From NCBI GenBank assembly GCA_037481615.1, contig JBBFLI010000005.1: a stretch of 64,000 bases of DNA, one strand, 5' to 3'. How positions within the stretch are numbered: position 1 is the first letter of the stretch; the number at the start of each line of letters is the position of its first letter. This stretch comes from SpSt-501 sp037481615 (GTDB lineage Bacteria > Desulfobacterota > Desulfobacteria > Desulfobacterales > SpSt-501). The notes under the pieces were generated by a model. That model ran no database searches and had not been told where the DNA came from. It saw only the letters and a program-made list of their open reading frames with translations. This document shows positions 25,191 through 32,332 of this stretch, one piece after another. The translations under genes and the position numbers were made by a program.

Positions 25191-25832
25191 ATGGAACCCC
25201 CCGATGTCAAATCGAAAATCATCCTCGCCTCGAACTCCCCCCGCCGGCGCTACCTCCTCGAGCGGGCCGGGTTGCGCTTCGACGTCATCCCCAGCCGCAT
25301 CCGGGAAAGCGACCCCGGGGGGATCCCTCCGGGGCAGTATGTCCGCGAGCTCGCCTCCGCCAAGGCGCTCGATGTCGCCCGCCGCCATCCCGAGAGCTGG
25401 GTCATCGGTGCGGACACGGTGGTCGTCGTGGACGGTGCCGTGATGGGAAAACCCTCCTCCGACGAGGATGCCCGCCGCATGCTCTTCCGCCTGAGCGGCC
25501 GCATTCATGAGGTCATGACGGGCTTCTGCATCCGTCGGCAGGCGAGCGGCAAGGTTTTCTCCGATACCGTCCGCACCACCGTCCAGTTCAAGGAACTCGC
25601 CCCGGCCGAGATCGACTGGTACATCCGCACCGGAGAGCCCTTCGACAAGGCCGGAGCCTATGCTATCCAGGGAATCGGCACCTTTCTCGTACGCCGGATC
25701 GAAGGCTCCTACACCAACGTGGTGGGGCTTCCCGTCTGCGAGGTGATCGAGATCCTGATTCGCGAGGGGGTGTTGGGGTACGACCGGCCGTATCCCTCCC
25801 CTCCCCCGGCCGATGAGGGCGGCGGGAGGTGA
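25191..25832 (+). CDS. maf: Maf-family nucleoside triphosphate pyrophosphatase
   Basis: A 213-residue Maf protein. These enzymes hydrolyse dTTP, UTP or modified nucleotides to monophosphates and have been linked to septum control. Signature segments are ILASNSPRRRYLLE (residues 10-23), the acidic GADTVVVVDG near 73, GKPSSDEDA near 86, and GAYAIQG near 159. The C-terminal 15 residues (PSPPPADEGGGR) are an extra tail. It leads a run maf-yggS-queH-M48: yggS starts three bases after its stop, with the maf stop inside the yggS ribosome site. Confidence 0.9.
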   Translation: MEPPDVKSKIILASNSPRRRYLLERAGLRFDVIPSRIRESDPGGIPPGQYVRELASAKALDVARRHPESWVIGADTVVVVDGAVMGKPSSDEDARRMLFRLSGRIHEVMTGFCIRRQASGKVFSDTVRTTVQFKELAPAEIDWYIRTGEPFDKAGAYAIQGIGTFLVRRIEGSYTNVVGLPVCEVIEILIREGVLGYDRPYPSPPPADEGGGR

Positions 25833-25835
25833 GCC

Positions 25836-26531
25836 GTGAACGCGGGGATCCATGAGCGCATAAACGCCGTCCGGGCGCGCATCGCCGCGGCGGCGCACGC
25901 CTGCGGCCGCGATCCTGCGGCCGTCCGCCTCGTCGCCGTGAGCAAGACCCGGCCGGCCGGGGCCTTGGCGGCGGCCCATGAGGCGGGCCTTGCCGACTTC
26001 GGCGAAAACTACGTCCAGGAGGCGAAGGACAAGATCGCCGCCCTGGGGCATCTCCCCCTCACCTGGCATTTCATCGGCCACCTGCAGACGAACAAGGCGA
26101 GATTCGCCGTACGGCTCTTCCATCTCATCCACACCCTGGACTCGGTTCGTGTCGCCCGCGAGCTCGACCGCCACGCCGGACGGGTCCCCAAGGTGCAGGA
26201 GGTCCTGATCCAGGTGAGGCTTTCCGCTGAGGAGACCAAGTCCGGTGCCCTCCCCGAGGAGGTCCCCGCCCTGCTTCGGGAGGCGGCCGCGCTGCCGCAC
26301 CTGCGCGTGCGCGGCCTGATGACCCTGCCTCCCTTCTTCGACGATCCCGAGCGTGCACGCCCCTACTTCGCCCGCCTCCGGGAGCTGCGGGACCGCCTGC
26401 AGGAGGAGGCTCCCTCCGGGGTTTCTCTTGGCGAGCTCTCCATGGGCATGACCGGCGATTTCGAGGCGGCGATCGCCGAGGGGGCAACGATCGTGCGCAT
26501 CGGGACGGCGATCTTCGGAAAACGGGCATGA
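25836..26531 (+). CDS. yggS: YggS-family PLP-binding homeostasis protein
   Basis: A 231-residue single-domain PLP protein like E. coli YggS and human PLPBP. It resembles the TIM barrel of alanine racemase but has no racemase partner domain and serves to balance vitamin B6 and keto/amino acid pools. The PLP lysine lies in VAVSKTRPA near residue 36. FGENYVQEAKDK, WHFIGHLQTNK and the late LSMGMTGDFEAAI are nearly invariant in the family. The start is GTG behind GGGAGGTGA. Its stop overlaps queH (ATGA). Confidence 0.92.
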   Translation: MNAGIHERINAVRARIAAAAHACGRDPAAVRLVAVSKTRPAGALAAAHEAGLADFGENYVQEAKDKIAALGHLPLTWHFIGHLQTNKARFAVRLFHLIHTLDSVRVARELDRHAGRVPKVQEVLIQVRLSAEETKSGALPEEVPALLREAAALPHLRVRGLMTLPPFFDDPERARPYFARLRELRDRLQEEAPSGVSLGELSMGMTGDFEAAIAEGATIVRIGTAIFGKRA

Positions 26532-27115
26532 AGCTTCTCCTCCACACCTGCTGCGGCCCTTGCACGATCGTCCCCCTCGAGCGCCTGCGGGCCGAGGGCT
26601 GCGAGATCACGGGCTTCTTCTTCCGCCACAACATCCACCCCTTCGCGGAGTGCCGGAAGCGCGAGGAGACGTTGCTCGCCTTCGCGGCGGCGGAAAGATT
26701 CCCCGTGATCGTCACCCCGGGTTACGATCTCGAAGGGTTTCTGAGGAAGATCGTCTTCCGCGAAGCCGACCGCTGCCGGATCTGCTTTCGCGAGCGTCTC
26801 GGCGCCGCAGCCCGGGCCGCCCGCGAGGCGGGTTGCGAGGCCTTCTCCACGACCCTTCTCTACAGCCGCTACCAGCCCCACGGGGTGATTCGGGAAATGG
26901 GCGAGGCGATCGGCCGGACAGCCGGGGTTGCCTTCGTCTACCGCGACTTCCGCGACGGCTGGGCCGAGGGCGTGGCCGAATCCCGCCGCCTCGGCATGTA
27001 CCGCCAGAAATACTGCGGCTGCATCTACAGCGAAAAGGAACGAAACCTCGGAAAAACCGGAAAGAAAGACCCCTCCCCCCCGGAAGAGCCTCCCCTTGCC
27101 GGGCCCAAGCGCTGA
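26528..27115 (+). CDS. queH: Epoxyqueuosine reductase QueH
   Basis: QueH (formerly DUF208) carries out the last step of queuosine synthesis in tRNA, replacing QueG in many anaerobes. The 195-residue protein has the conserved cysteines: LLLHTCCGPC at residues 3-12, CRICF near 82, and YCGCIYSEKER near 158. The core YSRYQPHG is also in place. It is an Fe-S enzyme that is sensitive to oxygen, so its use here fits an anaerobic host. The last 20 residues are Pro- and Lys-rich and not conserved. It overlaps yggS by four bases. No other queuosine genes are in the window. Confidence 0.9.
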   Translation: MKLLLHTCCGPCTIVPLERLRAEGCEITGFFFRHNIHPFAECRKREETLLAFAAAERFPVIVTPGYDLEGFLRKIVFREADRCRICFRERLGAAARAAREAGCEAFSTTLLYSRYQPHGVIREMGEAIGRTAGVAFVYRDFRDGWAEGVAESRRLGMYRQKYCGCIYSEKERNLGKTGKKDPSPPEEPPLAGPKR

Positions 27116-27124
27116 AGCCGCCGC

Positions 27125-28957
27125 ATGTTCGGGAATTTCCTCTACTTCATCGTCGCCCTGCTGATCTACTCGACCTACCACCCTTCCGAGGACCCGGGGC
27201 TGGGGGCGGGCGAAGCGCTGTTCTTGTTTCTGATCCTCTCCGGAGCCTTCGCGCTCTTTGCCCGCTCTTCCTTCCGGCGGGCCGCAGCGCTCGTGCGCCA
27301 TGCCCCGGAGGCCGTCGCCGATGCGCGCTTCCAGTCGGCGCTGATCCGCTGCTCGCTTATGGCCGTGGGGGTCTATGCGGTGGGGATCTACGGGCTGTCG
27401 CTTCCCGCTTTCGCCGAAGCCCTGCCCGGGATCGGCCGCATCCCCACGCTGCAGGCGCTTCTCTTTCTCAGCCTCTTCACCGGATACCTCGCCCTGACCT
27501 GGGCGTTCGCCTTTTCCGCCTACCGTGAACTCTACCGGCCCGATTTCGGCCGCGGCGAGTACGTGAAATCGAACATCTCGTTTGCGCTTCCCGTGCTCCT
27601 CCCCTGGCTGCTCCTTTCGGGGGCGCTCGACCTTTTGAACGCGCTCGCCCCGGAGCCCTTCCGCCGCATGGTCGCAACGACCGAGGGGCAGGTCGCCGTC
27701 TTCAGCGCCTTCCTTCTGGGGACGGCGATCGTCGCCCCGGCCTTCGTCAAGCGCTTCTGGCGCTGTCGCCCGCTCGCCCCCGGGCCGGCCCGCTCCCGGA
27801 TCGAGGCCCTTTGCCGGCGCGCGGGTCTCGCCTTTGCCGACATCCTGCACTGGCCGCTTTTCGGCGGCCGCATGATCACGGCCGGCGTGATGGGCCTGGT
27901 GCGGCGCTTCCGCTACATCCTCGTCACCCCCTCCCTGATCGAAGTGCTCGACCCGGAGGAGATGGACGCCGTCGTGGCCCACGAGATCGGGCACGTCAAG
28001 CGGCGGCACCTCCCCTTCTACCTCCTGTTCTTCGCGGGCTACCTCGTGCTGTCGCTGGTCTTCTACGATCTTCTGCTCTACGGCATGCTCTACGCCGAGC
28101 CCCTCTGGGAGATCTTCCGCCCGAGCGGCATTTCCCAGGCCACCGTCTTCTCGGTCGTCTTCGGCACCTCGATCCTCGTCGTCTTTCTGGTCTACTTCCG
28201 TTTCGTCTTCGGCTTCTTCATGCGCAACTTCGAGCGTCAGGCCGACGCTTACGTCTTCCGGCTCTTTGCGACCGCGCGCCCGCTCGTGACCACGCTCCGC
28301 AAAATCGCCCTGGCGAGCCGCCAGCCCCCGGACCGGCCGAACTGGCATCACTACAGCATCCGCGAGCGGATCGAGTTTCTGATCGCCTGCGAAGAGGACC
28401 GTCGCTTGCTGCAACGACACGACCGCCGCGTCAAGCGCGCGATCGGGGTCTACGTCGTCCTTCTCGCGCTGCTCGCCGTCCTGGGCTATCAAGTGAACCT
28501 CGGGGCCGTGGGCGCGCGGATGAGCGATCACCTCCTTGCCACGCTTCTATCGCGTGAAATCGAGAAGAACCCCCACAGCGCAAGCCTCTACGGCATGCTC
28601 GGGGATCTCCAATACCGACGGCGCAACTGGGAGGAAGCGCGTTTCGCCTGGGAAGCCTCGCTGCTGCGCAAGCCGGACAACCCGATCGTCCTGAACAACC
28701 TCGCCTGGCTGCTCGCCACCTGCGAGGACGAGCGCCTGCGGGATCCCCCGCGGGCCCTCGCGCTCGCCCTGCAAGCGGCCCGCTTGCAGCCCTCCCCCTT
28801 CATCCTGGACACGCTCGCCGAGAGCTACTTCGCCAACGGGCTCTACGAGGACGCCGTCGCCGTCGGCGAGCGTGCGCTCGAAGCCGCTACCGGCGACCGT
28901 CGGCACTACGAGGATCAGCTGCGGAAATTCCGGGGAAAGGAGCGGGCGGGATCCTGA
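27125..28957 (+). CDS. M48-family membrane zinc metalloprotease with C-terminal TPR repeats
   Basis: A 610-residue membrane protein. Residues 1-230 hold about six hydrophobic spans. The zinc site HEIGH is at H286-H290 (VAHEIGHVKRRH), as in HtpX and Ste24-like proteases, with the third ligand likely in NFERQADAYV near 370. Two more spans surround the active site. Residues 480-600 are TPR-like helical pairs (MLGDLQYRRRNWEEARFAWE, then NNLAWLLATC), which would bind protein partners. Role is probably membrane protein quality control. It starts nine bases after queH and ends the run at a convergent hairpin. Confidence 0.85.
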   Translation: MFGNFLYFIVALLIYSTYHPSEDPGLGAGEALFLFLILSGAFALFARSSFRRAAALVRHAPEAVADARFQSALIRCSLMAVGVYAVGIYGLSLPAFAEALPGIGRIPTLQALLFLSLFTGYLALTWAFAFSAYRELYRPDFGRGEYVKSNISFALPVLLPWLLLSGALDLLNALAPEPFRRMVATTEGQVAVFSAFLLGTAIVAPAFVKRFWRCRPLAPGPARSRIEALCRRAGLAFADILHWPLFGGRMITAGVMGLVRRFRYILVTPSLIEVLDPEEMDAVVAHEIGHVKRRHLPFYLLFFAGYLVLSLVFYDLLLYGMLYAEPLWEIFRPSGISQATVFSVVFGTSILVVFLVYFRFVFGFFMRNFERQADAYVFRLFATARPLVTTLRKIALASRQPPDRPNWHHYSIRERIEFLIACEEDRRLLQRHDRRVKRAIGVYVVLLALLAVLGYQVNLGAVGARMSDHLLATLLSREIEKNPHSASLYGMLGDLQYRRRNWEEARFAWEASLLRKPDNPIVLNNLAWLLATCEDERLRDPPRALALALQAARLQPSPFILDTLAESYFANGLYEDAVAVGERALEAATGDRRHYEDQLRKFRGKERAGS

Positions 28958-28958
28958 A

Positions 28959-28987
28959 GCCGGCCGGGTTTCGCGCCCCCGGCCGGC
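28959..28987. other. Convergent hairpin without T run
   Basis: A perfect 10-bp stem, GCCGGCCGGG (28959-28968) and CCCGGCCGGC (28978-28987), with a 9-base loop, exactly between the stops of two converging genes. A similar element lies at 41889-41925. Confidence 0.5.
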
Positions 28988-28994
28988 CCGGAAG

Positions 28995-29237
28995 TCAGCG
29001 CGGGGGTGGGGATTCCCTGCGCCGGAAATGGGCGATGATTTTCCTCACCCCCCCGCCGATCAGAATGGCCGCCATGAAATAGAAGCAGAAGGTGATGAAG
29101 GGAAGAGCGCCCGCGAAAGATTCGATTTCGCCGATCCGCGGCATCACCTGGGGAATGCGGAAGATCAAGCCGATGCCGGTCAGGGCGAGGATCCCCCCCC
29201 AGACCAACTGTAGGCGGGAGCGGAGCTCGGGGTCCAT
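28995..29237 (-). CDS. Small two-span membrane protein
   Basis: An 80-residue protein with two hydrophobic spans (about 10-29 and 44-64: LVWGGILALTGIGLIFRI; FITFCFYFMAAILIGGG) and a basic C-terminal tail ending RRRESPPPR. I do not recognise a family. It starts four bases after the crotonase stop on the same strand, so it is probably co-translated with that gene. The hydrophobic pattern and tight spacing support it as a real gene; a role cannot be given. Confidence 0.6.
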   Translation of the reverse strand: MDPELRSRLQLVWGGILALTGIGLIFRIPQVMPRIGEIESFAGALPFITFCFYFMAAILIGGGVRKIIAHFRRRESPPPR

Positions 29238-29241
29238 CGGC

Positions 29242-30045
29242 TCAGCTCCCGGGCTCTTCCTTCAGGCGACCGCGGAAGAGGGGCTTGCGTTTCTCGAGAA
29301 AGGCGCTCGTCCCCTCGCGCGCGTCGGGGCTGGCGAAGACGAGGGAGAAGGCATCCACCTCGAGGCGGCAGCCCGTCAGCAGATCGACCCCGAGGCCGTG
29401 GTTCACGGCCTCCTTGGCGGCCCGCAGGGCCACGCGCCCCTTGGCCGCGATGTCGACTGCGGTCTTGCGGACCTCCTCCATCAGCGCGGCCGCGGGCACG
29501 ACCCGGTTCACGATGCCCAGCCGGAGCGCCTCCTCGGCGGAGATCATGCGACCGGTGAAGATGAGCTCCTTGGCGGCGGCCGGCCCGATCAGCCGCGGCA
29601 GGCGCTGCGTTCCGCCGAAGCCGGGGATGAGGCCCAGGGTGATCTCGGGCAGCCCGAAGCGGGCACTGTCGGCGGCGTAGATAAAATCGCAGGCGAGCGC
29701 GATCTCGGTCCCCCCGCCCAAGGCGTAGCCGTTCACCGCGGCGATCACGGGGATGGGGAGTTCCTGGAGCTTGCCGATGACCCCGTGCCCCATGCGGGAG
29801 AAAAACTTCGCCGCCAGCGGCCCGAAGGTGGCCAGCTCCCCGATGTCCGCCCCGGCGACGAAGGCCTTCTCGCCCGCGCCGGTGAGGACCAGCACCCGCA
29901 CCTCCTCGTCCTCGGACAGCCGATCGAGGGCCAGCGACAGCTCGCCCAGGAGCGCGCGGTTGAGCGCGTTCAGCGCCTTCGGCCGGTCGAAGGTGATGGT
30001 GGCGATCCCCCCCTCTTGCTCGACCCGGATGTTTTCGTAGCTCAT
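29242..30045 (-). CDS. Enoyl-CoA hydratase / crotonase
   Basis: A 267-residue crotonase with an apparently competent active site. Oxyanion-hole segments are AGADIGEL and NGYALGGGTE. Both catalytic glutamates of enoyl-CoA hydratase are present, in GGGTEIALACD and GLPEITLG, and the helix GGTQRLPRLIG follows. It should hydrate short enoyl-CoAs such as crotonyl-CoA in beta-oxidation or butanoate metabolism. AAGGAGG sits five bases before the ATG. The neighbour downstream is a small membrane protein; no acyl-CoA dehydrogenase or thiolase is near. A second crotonase at 52113 lacks these glutamates. Confidence 0.88.
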   Translation of the reverse strand: MSYENIRVEQEGGIATITFDRPKALNALNRALLGELSLALDRLSEDEEVRVLVLTGAGEKAFVAGADIGELATFGPLAAKFFSRMGHGVIGKLQELPIPVIAAVNGYALGGGTEIALACDFIYAADSARFGLPEITLGLIPGFGGTQRLPRLIGPAAAKELIFTGRMISAEEALRLGIVNRVVPAAALMEEVRKTAVDIAAKGRVALRAAKEAVNHGLGVDLLTGCRLEVDAFSLVFASPDAREGTSAFLEKRKPLFRGRLKEEPGS

Positions 30046-30085
30046 CCCTTCCTCCTTGGTGTCGGTTCGGGCCGCCTCGCGCCGC

Positions 30086-32239
30086 TCACCCGGGCGGCCG
30101 CCCGGCGGGCGACTCGAAGGCCGTGGGCTGGATTTCGCGGATATAGGCGCGGATGCCGTTCACGATCGCTTCCGCCAGGTGCTCCTGGAAGGCGGGGGTG
30201 GTGAGCAGCCGGCATTCCTCCCGGTTGCTGATGAAGGCCGTCTCGACCAGGATCGCGGGCATGCGCGCCCCGAGCAGGACGTAGAAGGGCGCTTGCTTGA
30301 CGCCCTTGTCCTTCACCCGGCTGTAGCCGTTGCGCCCGAGGTTTCTGACCAGCGATGCCTGCACCATCTCGGCCAGCCGGCTCGATTCGTTGATCTTCGC
30401 GTTGCGCAGGAGCTCGTTCAGGATGGAATGGAGATCGCTGATGTTCTTGGTCGAGGTCGCGTTCTCCATCGCGGCGACCCGGATCGCCTCGTCGTCGGTG
30501 GCGAGGTTCAGAAAGTAGGTCTCGGTGCCGAAGGCGCGCGGGTCGCGCGAGGCGTTCGTGTGGATGGAGACGAAAAGGTCGGCGCGCTGGGTGTTCGCGA
30601 AGGCGGTTCTCTCCTCGAGGGTGAGGTAGCGGTCCTCGTTTCGCGTGAGGATCGCTTCGAGGTTCAGCTCCTCGCGGATCTTCCGGGCGGTCTTCCGGGC
30701 GATCTGCAGGACGATGTCCTTCTCGTGCACGCCGGGGATGAAGCCCGGGGCCCCGAAGTCCTTGCCGCCGTGCCCGGGGTCGATCACGATGCGACGAACG
30801 CCGAGCGCGAGCTGCCGCGCGAGCGCCCCGCGGGGCACCTTGCCCGAACGGTCGGCGGGGGGGGCGACGGAGGCCGCGGGCGGCTCCCCCCCCGCGCCCT
30901 CGACCGGAGCCCCGTTTTTTCCCCAGACGTCGATCACGATGCGGAAGGGGTCGCGGAGCGAGAAGACCTTGTAGGTTTCAAACGACTTGATGTCGACGAC
31001 GACCCGCACCGAGTCCGGGGTGTAGCGGGCCGCACGGGCGTCGCTCAGCAGATCGTCGTGGATCGGGATCGTGCGCTGGCTCCCCTCGGCGAGCGTGGCA
31101 TTCGCGAGATCGACGTAGAGCCGCGGCGGCTTGTCGATCGTGGGGTCGCGCTTGAGCAGACGATGCGAATAGTCGGTTTCGCGGTCCACATAGACGACGA
31201 CACGGGTGTAGTCCGGGTTGGACCAGTGTTTGACGTCCTGGACGATGGCGAGCCCCTCCTCGGAGAAGTCCGCAACGGCCGGAGCGGCATCCGCCGTCTC
31301 CGGGGGGGCGGGCGGCGGCTGCGGCTCGGGTCGACTCGGAGCGGGCGGGTCCGGTGCGCGCCGGGCCGCCTGTGCGGGGGGACGCGGACGCGGCAGCGCC
31401 TGGAGCTCCTTCTCCGCCTTGGCGGCGACGGGATGCTCGGGGAACTCGTTTTTGATCTTTTCGAAGTTTTCCTTCGCCGCCCGCAGATCGGAGTTGAACT
31501 TCAGGCCGCGGTGCAGATCCCGGTAGAGCAACCCCTCCTGGTAGAGCGCCTGGGGGGCGAGCGTCCCGCTCGGCTCGTTCAGGTAGATGTTGCGGAAGCG
31601 GCCGATGCAGAGCATCCATTCCCGGCGCGTGTTTTCGGTCGGTTTTTTCCCCGAGAGGTCCTTGAAGCAGCTTTCCGCACGCGAAAGCTGCTCCCGGGCC
31701 TGGGGGGAAGGGGGTTTTTCCCTCGGGGCGGGCGGTTGCACCGCCTGCCGGGGAGCGGCCGTTTTCGCAGGCGTTGCCGGTGCGCTCTCGCGGGGGGCGG
31801 GGCCCGCGGCGGCCTCGGCCTTGAGCTTCTCCATCTCGGCCGCGGCCCGGGGGCGATAGGCGCTGGCGGGAAACCGTTTCTGCAGGAGCTCGAACTGCTC
31901 GGTCGCCGCCCGGAGGTCGGCCTCGCCACCGAAGCGGCGGTGCAGATCGGCGTAGAGGGTTCCGAGATGAAAGAGGCTCGCCGGAGCGAACGGCCCCTTG
32001 AGATCCTGCTGGTAGACGGCCTGGAACTTCTCGATGCAGGCGACCCAGCCGGCGCGCTGCCGGGCTTTCGCCGCATTGCGCCGAACCTCGCGCGCGCAGT
32101 TCTCGGCCTCGAAAAACGCCTCGCTGACAATAGGGGTTTTGCCGGGTCGGGCTTCGGCCGGGAAAAGCCCCGGCAGCAACAGCACGCAAAGCAGGACCCG
32201 CCAGCAGATCGCCGAGCGCCATGAAGGTCGTTTGCCCAT
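30086..32239 (-). CDS. N-acetylmuramoyl-L-alanine amidase (AmiA/B/C type) with AMIN and repeat domains
   Basis: A 717-residue periplasmic peptidoglycan hydrolase. A signal peptide covers about residues 1-31. Two copies of a TPR-like segment follow (around 45-120 and 180-270), sharing the pattern of LYxDLHRRF / LYRDLHRGL and EQFELLQKRFP / ENFEKIKNEFP. An AMIN domain (about 325-430, DVKHWSNPDYTRVVVYVD) targets it to the envelope. The Amidase_3 domain fills the C-terminus with zinc ligands in IDPGHGGKD and SIHTN, and glutamates in ILTRNEDRYL and ILVETAFISN. It cuts the amide between MurNAc and the stem peptide at cell separation. The family is normally about 400 residues; the repeats account for the extra length. 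Confidence 0.9.
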   Translation of the reverse strand: MGKRPSWRSAICWRVLLCVLLLPGLFPAEARPGKTPIVSEAFFEAENCAREVRRNAAKARQRAGWVACIEKFQAVYQQDLKGPFAPASLFHLGTLYADLHRRFGGEADLRAATEQFELLQKRFPASAYRPRAAAEMEKLKAEAAAGPAPRESAPATPAKTAAPRQAVQPPAPREKPPSPQAREQLSRAESCFKDLSGKKPTENTRREWMLCIGRFRNIYLNEPSGTLAPQALYQEGLLYRDLHRGLKFNSDLRAAKENFEKIKNEFPEHPVAAKAEKELQALPRPRPPAQAARRAPDPPAPSRPEPQPPPAPPETADAAPAVADFSEEGLAIVQDVKHWSNPDYTRVVVYVDRETDYSHRLLKRDPTIDKPPRLYVDLANATLAEGSQRTIPIHDDLLSDARAARYTPDSVRVVVDIKSFETYKVFSLRDPFRIVIDVWGKNGAPVEGAGGEPPAASVAPPADRSGKVPRGALARQLALGVRRIVIDPGHGGKDFGAPGFIPGVHEKDIVLQIARKTARKIREELNLEAILTRNEDRYLTLEERTAFANTQRADLFVSIHTNASRDPRAFGTETYFLNLATDDEAIRVAAMENATSTKNISDLHSILNELLRNAKINESSRLAEMVQASLVRNLGRNGYSRVKDKGVKQAPFYVLLGARMPAILVETAFISNREECRLLTTPAFQEHLAEAIVNGIRAYIREIQPTAFESPAGRPPG

Positions 32240-32332
32240 TAGGGTGAGTTTAGCGGAAAAATCCCCTCATTGCCACCCGTATGCCGAGGCCGTCGCGGGA
32301 TGGCCCCTTTGCCTTTGCCTTGCGCCCCGTGT

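Noticed and set aside
26363..28531. 722-codon minus-strand frame opposite yggS, queH and the M48 protease
   Set aside because: Three recognised genes lie on the other strand with intact motifs; the antisense product has no family likeness and an Asp/Glu/Arg bias typical of shadows.
30056..32224. 722-codon plus-strand frame opposite the amidase
   Set aside because: The minus-strand amidase has a signal peptide and all catalytic residues; the plus-strand product is compositionally biased.
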